Shown here one piece after another: positions 14,793-22,733 of a stretch of 31,146 bases of DNA; position 1 is the stretch's first letter; each line of letters opens with the position of its first letter. Origin of the DNA: an uncultured Oscillospiraceae bacterium. Lineage in GTDB: Bacteria > Bacillota > Clostridia > Oscillospirales > Oscillospiraceae. Position numbers and translations under genes: made by a program. The notes under the pieces are model-generated. The model searched no databases. It worked only from the letters and a program-made list of their open reading frames with translations, and was not told the origin of the DNA. The stretch covers positions 1 through 31,146 of the forward strand of contig CAJUSE010000024.1 in NCBI GenBank assembly GCA_910588975.1. The letters are read 5' to 3'.

Positions 14793-14978
14793 ATGGCAAA
14801 GGAAGAAAAGCGGTTTGTCAAGCTCTATGAGCAAAACGAATTCCGGGGCTCTGTCTCCAGTGAGATCTGGATGGACCGGGAGACCAGAGTCTGCTATCTC
14901 TTTCATATCTTTGGAGAAACGGGGGGAATGACCCCATTGCTGGGCCCCGACGGCAAGCCCGTCCTTGGCCCGCTCTAA
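14793..14978 (+). CDS. Small DUF6440-like protein
   Basis: 61 residues, start ATG 14793 with AAGGAGGAG in front. The segments VKLYEQNEFRGSVSSEIWMDRETRVCYLFH and GGMTPLLGPDGKPVLGPL match what I recall of the DUF6440 family: a phage-like or accessory small protein with EIWxDxETGVxYL and a TPLLDxDGKP ending. Function unknown. The stop is 12 bases before the next gene, so it is in the obgE transcript. Confidence 0.72.
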   Translation: MAKEEKRFVKLYEQNEFRGSVSSEIWMDRETRVCYLFHIFGETGGMTPLLGPDGKPVLGPL

Positions 14979-14990
14979 GGAGGAACAGCC

Positions 14991-15521
14991 GTGAGGAAAG
15001 TGACATTGTTTATCGCCATGAGCGTAGACGGCTATATTGCAGACCCTGACGGCGGCATCGACTGGCTGGGCGGGGAGAGCCCCGACGGGGACGATATGGG
15101 GTCCTACAATGCGTTCATCCAAAATGTGGACACCGTCGTCATGGGGGCAAAGACCTACCGCCAGCTGGTCACCGAGCTCTCTCCCGACGAGTGGGTGTAC
15201 GCCGGCCTTACCAGCTATGTCATCACCCACGCCCCCGGGCCGTCCACCGACGAGATCCGCTTCACCGGCGAGGACCCCTGCCGGCTGGTTGAGACCCTCA
15301 AGGCCGGGGAGGGAAAGGGCATTTGGATCTGCGGCGGGGCCAACATCGCTCAGCAGCTGATCCGGGCTGATCTGATCGACGAGTATTATCTCAATATTAT
15401 CCCCACCATTTTGGGCAGGGGCATCCGCCTGTTTGACGGCCTGGAGGGGGAGAAAAAGCTGCGGCTGGTGGGGACAAAAAGCTACAACGGCATCACAGAC
15501 CTGGTCTACGAGCGGCGGTAA
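14991..15521 (+). CDS. Dihydrofolate reductase-like (RibD C-terminal family) protein
   Basis: 176 residues, start GTG 14991 after TAAGGAGGAACAGCC. The fold markers are VTLFIAMSVDGYIADPDGGIDWL at the N-terminus, VVMGAKTYRQL, IWICGGANIAQQLIRADLIDEYYLNIIPTILGRGIRLF. These are typical of stand-alone RibD_C/YyaP/YwjB-type NAD(P)H-dependent reductases, not of folate-pathway DHFR. Substrate unknown. Last gene of the run starting at obgE; a terminator follows. Confidence 0.88.
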   Translation: MRKVTLFIAMSVDGYIADPDGGIDWLGGESPDGDDMGSYNAFIQNVDTVVMGAKTYRQLVTELSPDEWVYAGLTSYVITHAPGPSTDEIRFTGEDPCRLVETLKAGEGKGIWICGGANIAQQLIRADLIDEYYLNIIPTILGRGIRLFDGLEGEKKLRLVGTKSYNGITDLVYERR

Positions 15522-15549
15522 ACCTGCTGCCCGGAAATCAGAAAAAAGC

Positions 15550-15586
15550 GGTCCCGGCGTTTTCAAAACGCCGGGACCTGTTTTAT
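15550..15586 (+). terminator. Rho-independent terminator after the RibD_C gene
   Basis: Arms GGTCCCGGCGTTT (15550-15562) and AAACGCCGGGACC (15566-15578), followed by TGTTTTATT. Confidence 0.92.
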
Positions 15587-15605
15587 TCCTTACGTGTATG
15601 GAACC

Positions 15606-15629
15606 GTACAACTTTTGGGGGAGTTGTAC
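15606..15629. repeat. Short inverted repeat in convergent intergenic region
   Basis: GTACAACT (15606-15613) and AGTTGTAC (15622-15629) around a short G-rich loop. It may add to transcription stop between the convergent genes; no T-run follows on either strand. Confidence 0.35.
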
Positions 15630-15654
15630 CCGGGGCAGGAGGTGTTTTTTTGAA

Positions 15655-15686
15655 TAGGGGCGGGCTATACTGTGCGCCCCTACAAA
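15655..15686. repeat. Short copy of a TAGGGGCG / CGCCCCTA repeat
   Basis: TAGGGGCG (15655-15662) and CGCCCCTA (15675-15682) form an inverted repeat, ending GTGCGCCCCTACAAA. The end matches the longer element at 23955-24008 (GTGCGCCCCTGCAAA). It lies between convergent genes. Confidence 0.55.
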
Positions 15687-15705
15687 GGACAGGGTGGGCC
15701 GGAGC

Positions 15706-16170
15706 TCAATCCTCCAGCAGCTTTTCCCAGCCCTGGCTGTCCTGGGCGATGAGCAGCAGGACGGAGGCCCCCCGCTGCTGGGTCACCGCACCCTCCAGCT
15801 TGGGCAGCTCGTCGGGCAGGTAGTCCCGCAGCTCCTCGGTGCGGTCCTCAATGCGGTAGCCCAGCTGCTTCAGGGCCGCCTGGGCGGAGTCCTCGCTGTC
15901 AAAGGTGAAGATGGCCAGCTCCTCGGCACTGGTGGCGGTGGCACCGTAGGCGGCGCAGCCGGTGACGGTGGTCTCGTCGATGCCGTAGAGGGCGCAGGCC
16001 ACCTCGGTGTCGATGGCCGTCATGGAGGCGGAGAACACCCCCTGGGCCTCCAGCAGGGTCTTGGCATCTGCATCGGGGTCAAAGGGCTTGACCTCCCCCT
16101 GCCCTCCGCCGCAGGCGGCGAGAGAGAGGACCAGCAGGGCAGAAATGATAACAGAGGGAAATTTTTTCAT
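15706..16170 (-). CDS. DUF4358 lipoprotein
   Basis: 154 residues. N-terminal MKKFPSVIISALLVLSLAACGGG gives a lipobox LAAC with the lipidated Cys at position 20, so it should be anchored outside the membrane. The mature part has an Ala/Glu-rich alpha-beta domain with ALYGIDETTVTGCAAYGATATSAEELAIFTF and LRDYLPDELPKLEGAV, which fits DUF4358, a family often found beside SGNH hydrolases as here. Function unknown; a role in cell-envelope modification with the neighbour is inference. Last gene of the minus-strand run, 26 bases after the SGNH gene. Confidence 0.85.
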   Translation of the reverse strand: MKKFPSVIISALLVLSLAACGGGQGEVKPFDPDADAKTLLEAQGVFSASMTAIDTEVACALYGIDETTVTGCAAYGATATSAEELAIFTFDSEDSAQAALKQLGYRIEDRTEELRDYLPDELPKLEGAVTQQRGASVLLLIAQDSQGWEKLLED

Positions 16171-16196
16171 CTATAATTCCTTCTTGTGTTCGTATT

Positions 16197-17429
16197 TTAG
16201 GGAGATTCGCTGGGCTCCTCCGCCGGGGCAGTGCTCTCTGCCGGGCTTTCGGGGGCGAAGTCCACCCCGGGGATGGGGGGCAGCACCGCCTCCTCGGTGG
16301 GCTCGGGGGTGGCGGGAGCCGGTTCGGGGATAGCCGTTACCGGGGGCGGCTCCGGCGTGGGGGTGGGGAGTGCAGGTGTGGGGGTAGGTGTGGAAAGGGG
16401 CGTCTCCGGGGGAAGGCCGGTGACCGGCGGGGTCTCCACCGGCTTTGAAGTGGCTGTGGGGGGCGGTGTGGCCGTGGAGGCCGCCGGGGTAACGGTGGGT
16501 TCGGGCGTGGGCTCCGGCGTGGGAGAGGGGGTGGGCAGGGGGTCTCCCACCCGGGCGGGCTGGGTGTGGGTGAGCAGATAGTCCATCCAGAGCCGATAGC
16601 CCTCCTTGGTGAAGTGGACGCCGTCGGCGGACAGGTCGGCATTGGTTTCCCCGTCCCGGTCCAGGAAGGGCTCGTCCACCCGAAGGAAGCAGACCTTCTT
16701 CTCGGCGGCCATGGCGGCCAGGGCCTCGTTGAAGGCGGCGATGCGCTCGTTGGTGACGTAGTAGGGCTGCTTGTGGGTCTTGCACAGCTCGCTGTTCACC
16801 GGGATGATGGCCTGGATATACAGGATGGCCTCCCTCTGACGCTCCCGAATGGCATCCACAAAGGCGGCGTAGGTGTTGGCGAACAGGTTGGGGTCCCAGT
16901 AGCCCAGCTCGTTGACCCCCAGGGCTATGTAGACCTTGCCGTACTGGGCCTTTTCCAGCGCCTGGAGGACGGAGATCTTCTCCTCCCCCTCCCGGATGAC
17001 CGCCTTGTCCTCCATCACGTCAAAGACGGTAAGGCCGGTGTAGTCCAGAAAGGTGGCTTCCTTGGTGACGCCGCTGAACAGCTTGAAGCCGTCGGTGCGG
17101 GAGTCGCCAATAAAGACGGCGTCGGCAAACCAGTCCTCTCCCTCCACCGGCGTCCCCTGGGGGACGGGGATGGAGTAGTCCGGCGGGGGTGTGGGGGTGG
17201 GCGTGGGCGTCGGTGTGGGCGAGGGGGTGGCCTCTACCGCAGGTGCGGGGCTGGGCGGGGTCCTTTTGGAGGCCTGGGCCGGCTGGCCCTGGGGCAGGCT
17301 CCACAGAGCCACCAGGACCAGACAGGCCCCCAGCGCCGCCATGAGCCAGACAGGGGGCTTGGAGGCGGGATGGTCCCGCCGGGGCCGGTAGCGGTCCTGG
17401 GGCAGATTTTCCGGGGAAATATCGGGCAT
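16197..17429 (-). CDS. Membrane-anchored SGNH/GDSL hydrolase with Pro/Thr-rich stalk and tail
   Basis: 410 residues. Cytoplasmic basic N-terminus, one membrane segment (about 26-45), a (TP)n stalk (60-83), then an SGNH esterase domain at about 98-290: Ser110 in FIGDSRTDGF, Gly171/Asn173 in ALGVNELG, and Asp269/His272 in SADGVHF. The tail (297-410) is low-complexity, rich in Thr, Pro and Glu, and probably spans or contacts the cell wall. Such enzymes remove or transfer acyl groups on envelope polysaccharides; the substrate is not readable. Start ATG 17429 follows AGGAGTGACC on the minus strand. It lies 15 bases after the HAD gene and before DUF4358. Confidence 0.9.
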   Translation of the reverse strand: MPDISPENLPQDRYRPRRDHPASKPPVWLMAALGACLVLVALWSLPQGQPAQASKRTPPSPAPAVEATPSPTPTPTPTPTPPPDYSIPVPQGTPVEGEDWFADAVFIGDSRTDGFKLFSGVTKEATFLDYTGLTVFDVMEDKAVIREGEEKISVLQALEKAQYGKVYIALGVNELGYWDPNLFANTYAAFVDAIRERQREAILYIQAIIPVNSELCKTHKQPYYVTNERIAAFNEALAAMAAEKKVCFLRVDEPFLDRDGETNADLSADGVHFTKEGYRLWMDYLLTHTQPARVGDPLPTPSPTPEPTPEPTVTPAASTATPPPTATSKPVETPPVTGLPPETPLSTPTPTPALPTPTPEPPPVTAIPEPAPATPEPTEEAVLPPIPGVDFAPESPAESTAPAEEPSESP

Positions 17430-17444
17430 GAGCGGGTCACTCCT

Positions 17445-18179
17445 TTAAGTACGTAAGTGGGCAAAATTGTCAAAGGGGGAGGGCAAAAGCAGCCGCTCCA
17501 GGTCGGGGTAGCCGGTTATCTCGTAGGTGGGCTTGACGGGGTAGGCCCGCTCCCCCTTCCGGTTGAGCCAGACGCTGTCCAGCTGGGCGTTGAAGGCCCC
17601 CCGGATGTCACTGGAAAGACTGTCGCCGATGACCAGCACCTGGCCGGTCTTTCTCCGGCAGCCCAGGGCATCCAGCACGATCTCAAAATAGCGTTTTTCC
17701 GGCTTGCGGCAGCCCATTTCCCCGGAAATGAACACCCGGTCCTCAAAGTACCGCTCCAGGGGGGAGGCGGCCAGCCGCTTGCGCTGGACGTCCCCCAGGC
17801 CGTTGGTGATGAGGGAGAGGGTGTATCGGGCGCTGAGCTTGCGGCAGAGGTTCTCCGCCCCGGGGAGCAGGATGGCGCAGGAGCCAAGGGCCTGACGGTA
17901 ATAGAGGTTCCAGGCCTGGGCGTCCCCCTCCAGCTCCAGCCGGCTCAGCAGCAGCCGGAAGCGCTGATGGGCCAGGTCCTCCTGGTCGATGCCCCCCTTG
18001 TTGAACAGCTCCCAAAGCTGGGCGTTCACCGTGTGGTAGAGGGCCTTATGCTCCGGGGAGGGCTCCACCTCGAAGTGGAGCAGGGTCTTGGTGATGGCGT
18101 GGTCCTCGGCGGCGGTGAAGTCAAAGAGGGTGTCGTCGGCGTCGAAGAGCAGGTGGACGTAATGGGAGTAGAGTTTCAT
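17445..18179 (-). CDS. HAD-family phosphatase, YjjG/YfnB-like nucleotidase
   Basis: 244 residues. HAD motif I is LLFDADDTLFDF (Asp13, Asp15), motif II TLSLITNGLG, motif III Lys in GCRKPEKRYFE, and motif IV VLVIGDSLSSDIRGA. A helical cap (about 20-95) classes it as subfamily I. Overall it resembles YjjG, which dephosphorylates pyrimidine and non-canonical nucleotides (house-cleaning). Its ATG overlaps the stop of the exporter subunit gene by 4 bases (ATGA), so it is coupled to it. YjjG-type substrate range is inferred from family. Confidence 0.88.
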   Translation of the reverse strand: MKLYSHYVHLLFDADDTLFDFTAAEDHAITKTLLHFEVEPSPEHKALYHTVNAQLWELFNKGGIDQEDLAHQRFRLLLSRLELEGDAQAWNLYYRQALGSCAILLPGAENLCRKLSARYTLSLITNGLGDVQRKRLAASPLERYFEDRVFISGEMGCRKPEKRYFEIVLDALGCRRKTGQVLVIGDSLSSDIRGAFNAQLDSVWLNRKGERAYPVKPTYEITGYPDLERLLLPSPFDNFAHLRT

Positions 18180-18652
18180 ACCTTGCTGACCTCCCGCCGG
18201 GGCTGGGGGGCATGGTACCAGGGGGTCATGCGCACGATGGTGGACACCAGCAGGCTGCCCACGGCGATGGCCCCGGCGATGCCGATGGTGTGGATAAGAG
18301 AGGTGAGAAACAGGTCATTTTCCCCGTTGATGGCGTGGAGCATGGTGTAGTAGATGCTGGCGCCGGGCACCAGGGGGAAGATGGAGACGATGAGGAAGCC
18401 GGTGACCGGGGCCTTGCGTACCCGGGCGATGATCTCGCAAAAGATGGCCAGGGCGATGGTGCCGGCAAAGGTCTGGGCGATGTCGCTGTTCAGGATAGGG
18501 CCGGTGAGCAGGTAGACAAGCCACCCGATGGCCCCGCCCAGGGCCGAGCAGAGCACGTTGCCCCCCCGGGTGTTGTAAATGACGGCAAAGCAGCCCGAGC
18601 CGATGAAGGCCGCCAGTACCGAGGCGGCGTTTTCCCAAAATGCATTTGTCAT
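18176..18652 (-). CDS. ThrE-type threonine/serine exporter, small subunit (YjjB-like)
   Basis: 158 residues, five predicted membrane segments. ThrE_2 markers: YNTRGGNVLCSALGGAIGWLVY, EIIARVRKAPVTGFLIVSIFPLVPGASIYYTM. In many bacteria the ThrE transporter is split, with this half next to a YjjP-like half, as here. It probably exports small amino acids or organic acids such as succinate, as for YjjPB; the substrate is uncertain. It begins 2 bases after the upstream half. Confidence 0.92.
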   Translation of the reverse strand: MTNAFWENAASVLAAFIGSGCFAVIYNTRGGNVLCSALGGAIGWLVYLLTGPILNSDIAQTFAGTIALAIFCEIIARVRKAPVTGFLIVSIFPLVPGASIYYTMLHAINGENDLFLTSLIHTIGIAGAIAVGSLLVSTIVRMTPWYHAPQPRREVSKV

Positions 18653-18654
18653 AG

Positions 18655-19419
18655 TTACACCCCCAAAAGTGCGGCCAGGCCCAGGGCCAAAGCGGTACCC
18701 AGGGCGGCCATTACGCCGATGAACAGTGCGTCGCCCACCTTGCTGATGCCCGAGACCATGTCCCGCACCATCACGTCCCGCAGGGCGTTGGTGAACAGGA
18801 TGCCGGGCACCAGAGCCATGAAGGCGCCGATGATGATGTACTGGGAGTGGTGGCCAAGCCCCACATGGACCAGGATCTGAGCCAGGAAGGCGGAGACGAT
18901 GGCCCCGATCATGGTGTCAAAGTAGGGGTTTGTCTCGGTATGGCTCAAAAGCTCGCTGCTCAGGCAGATGGCGATGCCGCAGAAGCCGCTGCAGAAGGCG
19001 TCCCACAGATCCCCGCCGAAAAAGACGGCAAAGGCCGCCGAGGCCACATAGTGGGCCAGCAGCATAACGAGCAGGGAGTAGTGTCTGGGGGTGGCGGTGA
19101 TGTGGTCCAGCCGCTGCCGGGCCTCCTCCAGAGGGGGGACCTCCCGGCACAGCTTCCGGCACAGGTCGTTGTACCGGGCCAGCAGATCCACGTCGTTGCC
19201 GTGGCTGGGCATTCGGCGGATCTGGGTCAGGGTCTTGCCCTCGGGGGTGAGGATGCTGATGTTGATGCAGTTGGGGATGACGAAGGATTCCACCCGGTCG
19301 ATGCCGTAGGCGAACATAAGCCGCTTCATGGAGTCCTCCACCCGGTAGATCTCGGCCCCGCTGACCAAAAGGCCGTAGCCCAGGTCGGTGGCCAGGGTCA
19401 ACAGTCCGTCATAGTCCAT
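18655..19419 (-). CDS. ThrE-type threonine/serine exporter, large subunit (YjjP-like)
   Basis: 254 residues. The N-terminal soluble domain carries SGAEIYRVEDSMKRLMFAYGI and the conserved cytoplasmic stretch with TPEGKTLTQIRRMPSHGNDVDLLARYNDLCR. Then about five membrane segments with TMIGAIVSAFLAQILVHVGL and GAFMALVPGILFTNALRDVMVRDMVSGISK, typical of ThrE_1/YjjP. It should form one transporter with the next gene. The start at ATG 19419 has AGAAAGGAAG upstream. First gene of the five-gene minus-strand run. Confidence 0.93.
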   Translation of the reverse strand: MDYDGLLTLATDLGYGLLVSGAEIYRVEDSMKRLMFAYGIDRVESFVIPNCINISILTPEGKTLTQIRRMPSHGNDVDLLARYNDLCRKLCREVPPLEEARQRLDHITATPRHYSLLVMLLAHYVASAAFAVFFGGDLWDAFCSGFCGIAICLSSELLSHTETNPYFDTMIGAIVSAFLAQILVHVGLGHHSQYIIIGAFMALVPGILFTNALRDVMVRDMVSGISKVGDALFIGVMAALGTALALGLAALLGV

Positions 19420-19492
19420 GCCGATCCGCTTCCTTTCTGCCTGTTCTGTCTCTCTGCCCGCCAGAGCGGACAGGCAAAGTCTGTCACCCTTT

Positions 19493-19521
19493 AGTTTACC
19501 TTATTTCCGCTTATGTAGCAA
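19493..19521 (-). promoter_or_regulatory. Promoter of the exporter-HAD-SGNH-DUF4358 run
   Basis: On the minus strand, TTGCTA (19516-19521), 17-bp spacer, TAAACT (19493-19498). A 73-base leader follows, with a GGCGGGCAGAGAG stretch. The elements are moderate matches. Confidence 0.55.
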
Positions 19522-19560
19522 GTGACAAAGCCGTAACAAAAAGCGTTTTTTGAGGAAAAA

Positions 19561-19923
19561 TTACCCCAGCCGGTCCCGCTCCTGGCACAGCTCGCCGTAC
19601 AGGTCGCCCAGCGTCCACCCGGCATTGGTGGGGGTGAGGATGGCCTTCAGGCAGGTCCGGGGCACCCCCGCCTTCCGAAGGCCGGCAAGCAGCCGGTCCA
19701 GCTGCCCGGGGACCAGATGGCACAGGATGAGGATGGGCTCGCCGGGGACATCTCCGGCCGCCCCGGCGGCCTCGGCCCCCTGGGCCAGCTGGGCCAGGGT
19801 CAGACCCAGGTGGCCGGCGGTGAGCCGGCGCAGCCGCAGGCCCTGTACGGCGCAGAGGGCGGGCAGCTTGGCGAGATAGGGGGCCCCGGCGGGGTCATAG
19901 CACAAAACAGTGGGCTGGGCCAT
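19561..19923 (-). CDS. DUF3783 protein
   Basis: 120 residues. Start ATG 19923, preceded on the minus strand by GGGAGG; the upstream codon at 19980 falls in the terminator hairpin and is rejected. PTVLCYDPAGAPYLAKLPALCAVQGLRLRRLT at the start and GLRKAGVPRTCLKAILTPTNAGWTLGDLYGELCQERDRL at the end match DUF3783, a small clostridial family of unknown function with the conserved K-A-x-L-T-P-T-N-x-x-W motif. It has no clear promoter of its own and may be read through from the HAD gene. Confidence 0.82.
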   Translation of the reverse strand: MAQPTVLCYDPAGAPYLAKLPALCAVQGLRLRRLTAGHLGLTLAQLAQGAEAAGAAGDVPGEPILILCHLVPGQLDRLLAGLRKAGVPRTCLKAILTPTNAGWTLGDLYGELCQERDRLG

Positions 19924-19946
19924 GGTAAAAACCTCCCGAAAAACAC

Positions 19947-19989
19947 AAAAATAATACCACCCCCATAGTATCACGACCATGGGGGTGGT
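19947..19989 (-). terminator. Terminator after the Cof-type HAD gene
   Basis: Minus-strand arms ACCACCCCCAT (19989-19979) and ATGGGGGTGGT (19967-19957) around an 11-base loop, followed by ATTATTTTTGTGTTTTT. It lies 80 bases past the HAD stop and just before DUF3783, which may depend on read-through. Confidence 0.75.
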
Positions 19990-20070
19990 GTCCAGTGAGA
20001 ATTACGCCCAGACAAGGGCGGGAATATAGAGCAAAATGCGTGCAACCGGCCGGTTTTGGCCCACAGGCGA

Positions 20071-20838
20071 TCAAAAAAGCCCCTTCAGATAGTCTGCAAT
20101 GGCGTCACTGTCGCAGTCGCCGATGACCACATCGGCGGCCTGTTTGACCCGCTCCAGGGCGTTGCCCATGGCCACGCCCACCCCGCAGAGGGTGAGCATA
20201 TCCACATCGGGCAAATCGTCTCCAAAGGCGGTGAGATCTCCCGTGTCCAGCCCCAGATGCCCGGCCACCGCCCCGATGGCTTGAGCCTTGGTGGCTCCGG
20301 CCTTGCGGAAGGCGTACCAGTCCTCCCCGGTGAAGCGGACGAAGGTGGCCCCCGCCACGGCCTCCGCCGCCCGGGCGGCCAGCTCGTCCCGGCTCAGCTG
20401 GGCGCAAATTTTCAATGTAGGGCCGGAGAAGGTGTGGAAGTCCACCTGATAGCCCCCGATGCGGGTGGGGTCCCCGCTGGCAAAGCTGTGGTAGATGCCC
20501 TCCACCGTGTCCGCCGTCAGCTCCATAGGCCCGTCGGGCAGGGCAAAGAGGGCGGAGAGGAGAGCGGCGGTCTCCCCGGAAGAAAAGCCGGCCTGGTAGA
20601 CCACATCCTCTCCCACCCGGGCCAGCGCCCCGCCCGAGGTGATGAACACATCACAGGGGATGCCCTCCCGCCCTGCCAGCAGCCGGGCCGAGCCCTCCCC
20701 CCGGGAGGTGCAGATGCCCACCAGGATGCCCTCTTTCCGGCACCGCTCCAGGGCAGAGCGGTTGGCGGGGGAGAGGGTCTTATCCCGGCGGAGCAGGGTG
20801 TTGTCCAAATCGAATAAAAGCAGCTTGGGCAGGGCCAT
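20071..20838 (-). CDS. Cof-type HAD hydrolase
   Basis: 255 residues. Start ATG 20838 is chosen over 20844 and 20880 because AAAGGAGG ends 7 bases before it. Motif I LLLFDLDNTLL, motif II GICTSRGEGSARLL, the large type IIB cap in the middle, motif III KAGATKAQAIGAV (Lys), and motif IV TAFGDDLPDVDMLTLCGVGVAMGNALERVKQAADVVI. These are sugar-phosphate or flavin-phosphate phosphatases of broad range; the substrate cannot be assigned. It follows the nitroreductase gene on the same strand but is separated from it by a terminator. Confidence 0.93.
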   Translation of the reverse strand: MALPKLLLFDLDNTLLRRDKTLSPANRSALERCRKEGILVGICTSRGEGSARLLAGREGIPCDVFITSGGALARVGEDVVYQAGFSSGETAALLSALFALPDGPMELTADTVEGIYHSFASGDPTRIGGYQVDFHTFSGPTLKICAQLSRDELAARAAEAVAGATFVRFTGEDWYAFRKAGATKAQAIGAVAGHLGLDTGDLTAFGDDLPDVDMLTLCGVGVAMGNALERVKQAADVVIGDCDSDAIADYLKGLF

Positions 20839-20878
20839 AAGCATACCTCCTTTGTTCTTGCCGGCCTGGGGGTGATAC

Positions 20879-20910
20879 AAAATACCCCTGCCGGCCGGCA
20901 GGGGTATTTT
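20879..20910 (-). terminator. Palindromic terminator after the nitroreductase gene
   Basis: A perfect 32-base palindrome (each half AAAATACCCCTGCCGG) starting 3 bases past the nitroreductase stop. On the minus strand it ends GGGGTATTTTGTAT, an intrinsic terminator. Confidence 0.85.
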
Positions 20911-20913
20911 CTC

Positions 20914-21423
20914 TTAGAAGTGGTCGTACACCACCACGTCCTTGAATTCCTTCCGGGGCCGGGGGTCGGGGGCTTCGTCGGCGTAGCCCACGGTGACCAC
21001 GGTGACCACCCTTGTGCCCTCGGGGCAGCCGATGATGTCCCCGGCCATGTCCGGGTCAAAGCTGCCGATCCAGCAGGAGCCCAGTCCCAGACCGAAGGAG
21101 GCGTAGTGGAGCAGGGTGGTGGCGATGGAGGCGTCGATGGTGCCCCGGTTGTAGCCCGAGTCGTTGAGCTCGGTATACTCGGTGGCGCAGATGCAGAAAA
21201 TGAGGGGGGCGGTCATGGCGGGGCCCCGGCTCTCGCAGGCCACCCGCATCTTTTTGAGCTGCTCGGGATCGGTGATGGCCACGAACTTCCACTCCTGCCG
21301 GTTCATGGCAGAGGGGGCACGGCGCATCAGCTCCAGCAGAGTGTCGATCTTCTCCTGCTCCACGGGAGTGTCCTTGTACTTACGAATGGAGATGCGGCTG
21401 TTGACGGCGTCCATGAATTCCAT
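20914..21423 (-). CDS. Nitroreductase-family FMN oxidoreductase
   Basis: 169 residues, typical for the short nitroreductase family. FMN-binding SRISIRKYKDTPV near the N-terminus, APSAMNRQEWKFVAI, and the C-terminal YASFGLGLGSCWIGSFD with VVTVVTVGYADEAPDPRPRKEFKDVV are diagnostic. It should reduce quinones, nitro compounds or flavins with NAD(P)H as a dimer. ATG 21423 follows AAAGGAGG on the minus strand. Divergent from the aldo/keto reductase gene with a 164-bp shared promoter region. Confidence 0.94.
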   Translation of the reverse strand: MEFMDAVNSRISIRKYKDTPVEQEKIDTLLELMRRAPSAMNRQEWKFVAITDPEQLKKMRVACESRGPAMTAPLIFCICATEYTELNDSGYNRGTIDASIATTLLHYASFGLGLGSCWIGSFDPDMAGDIIGCPEGTRVVTVVTVGYADEAPDPRPRKEFKDVVVYDHF

Positions 21424-21458
21424 GTAAAGCTCCTCCTTTTTAGTTTGTGACTGAGAAA

Positions 21459-21487
21459 ATCATACCAGTCCCGGCCGGGAAAAGCAA
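21459..21487 (-). promoter_or_regulatory. Promoter of the nitroreductase gene
   Basis: Minus strand TTGCTT (21482-21487), 17-bp spacer, TATGAT (21459-21464). The spacer contains the palindrome CCCGGCCGGG (21470-21479). Confidence 0.65.
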
Positions 21488-21525
21488 GAGGAACGGAAAA
21501 AATACGGGAAAAATTATACTACCCT

Positions 21526-21554
21526 TTGCAAAATGGGCCGCCAGGGGTTATAAT
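21526..21554 (+). promoter_or_regulatory. Promoter of the aldo/keto reductase-aminotransferase operon
   Basis: TTGCAA (21526-21531), 17-bp spacer, perfect TATAAT (21549-21554). The GTG start is 33 bases on. Confidence 0.82.
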
Positions 21555-21587
21555 GGGCTATAAATAGTCGAAAAAGGAGGAGTTTTC

Positions 21588-22703
21588 GTGGGTATCCCCA
21601 ATGACATCAAGAAGCTGGGCTTCGGCCTTATGCGCCTTCCCAAGGTGGGGGAGGATATTGACATCGAGCAGACCAAGGTGATGGTGGACAAGTTCCTGGC
21701 CGCCGGCTTCAATTACTTTGACACCGCCTGGGCCTACGCCGGCAGCGAGGACGCCATCCGTCAGGCACTGGTGGAGCGCTATCCCCGGGAGAGCTACTAT
21801 CTGGCCACCAAGAACGCCGCCTGGATCAAGTGCGAGACCCGGGAGGATGCCGTGGAGCAGCTGGAGACCTCTCTGAAGCAGACAGGGGCGGGCTATTTTG
21901 ACTTCTACCTGCTCCACAACCTGGGCCAGACCCGTACCGAGGTCTTTGAAAAGTGGGATCTGTGGGCCTGGGGCCTGGAGATGAAGGAGAAGGGGCTCAT
22001 CAAGCATCTGGGCTTCTCCGCCCACGCCACCGCCGACGAGCTGGACGCCATCCTCACCGCCCATCCCGAGGCTGAGTTTGTCCAGCTGCAGATCAACTAC
22101 GCCGACTGGGACAGCGAGAGCATCCAGTCCCGCAAGTGCTACGAGGTGGCCCGGAAGCACGGCAAGCCGGTCATCATCATGGAGCCGGTGAAGGGCGGGC
22201 TGCTGGCCACACCTCCCGAGAGCGTTCAGAAGATCCTCAAGGCCGCCGAGCCCGAGTCCTCGGTGGCCTCCTGGGCAGTGCGCTACGCCGCCGACCTGGA
22301 GGGGGTGCTCACCGTCCTCTCGGGCATGTCCAGCGTGGAGCAGATGGAGGACAACCTCTCCTACATGAAGGACTTTACCGGCCTTACGGCTGCCCAGCGC
22401 CAGACCCTGGCCGAGGCCCAGAAGGCCCTGGCCGCCATCCCCCTCATCCCCTGCACCAGCTGTGACTACTGCGCCAAGGTCTGCCCCATGGACATCAAGA
22501 TCTCGGCCAGCTTCTCGGCTTTGAATATGCTCACCCTCTACGGCAACCACGAGCGGGCCAAGGCTACGCTGAACGGCCCCCGGGTCAAGGACAAGCAGCC
22601 CGCCTCGGCCTGCATCGGGTGCGGCGCCTGCGAGGGGGCCTGCCCCCAGCACATCTCCATCCGGGAGGAGCTGAAGAAGGCAGTGGCTGCCTTCGAGGGC
22701 TGA
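21588..22703 (+). CDS. Aldo/keto reductase fused to a 2[4Fe-4S] ferredoxin domain
   Basis: 371 residues, start GTG 21588 after AAAGGAGGAG. The TIM-barrel reductase shows the catalytic tetrad: Asp45 and Tyr50 in FDTAWAYAGSED, Lys75 in YLATKNAAW, and His110 in FYLLHNLG. The C-terminus carries two cluster motifs, Cys289-x2-Cys292-x2-Cys295-x3-Cys299 (CTSCDYCAKVCP) and Cys342/345/348/352 (CIGCGACEGACP). The fusion is common in Clostridia and suggests electron exchange between NAD(P)H, substrate and iron-sulphur clusters; the substrate is unknown. The aminotransferase gene follows 30 bases later. Confidence 0.93.
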   Translation: MGIPNDIKKLGFGLMRLPKVGEDIDIEQTKVMVDKFLAAGFNYFDTAWAYAGSEDAIRQALVERYPRESYYLATKNAAWIKCETREDAVEQLETSLKQTGAGYFDFYLLHNLGQTRTEVFEKWDLWAWGLEMKEKGLIKHLGFSAHATADELDAILTAHPEAEFVQLQINYADWDSESIQSRKCYEVARKHGKPVIIMEPVKGGLLATPPESVQKILKAAEPESSVASWAVRYAADLEGVLTVLSGMSSVEQMEDNLSYMKDFTGLTAAQRQTLAEAQKALAAIPLIPCTSCDYCAKVCPMDIKISASFSALNMLTLYGNHERAKATLNGPRVKDKQPASACIGCGACEGACPQHISIREELKKAVAAFEG

Positions 22704-22733
22704 ACCGACTCCGGCAGAAAGGAACGATATACC

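Noticed and set aside
13244..14821. 525-codon minus-strand frame opposite obgE
   Set aside because: obgE is unmistakable on the other strand; the antisense product has shadow composition.
17194..17250. Tandem TP-codon repeat (microsatellite-like) in the SGNH gene
   Set aside because: It encodes a normal Pro/Thr stalk in frame; no sign of phase variation such as a homopolymer or frame change.
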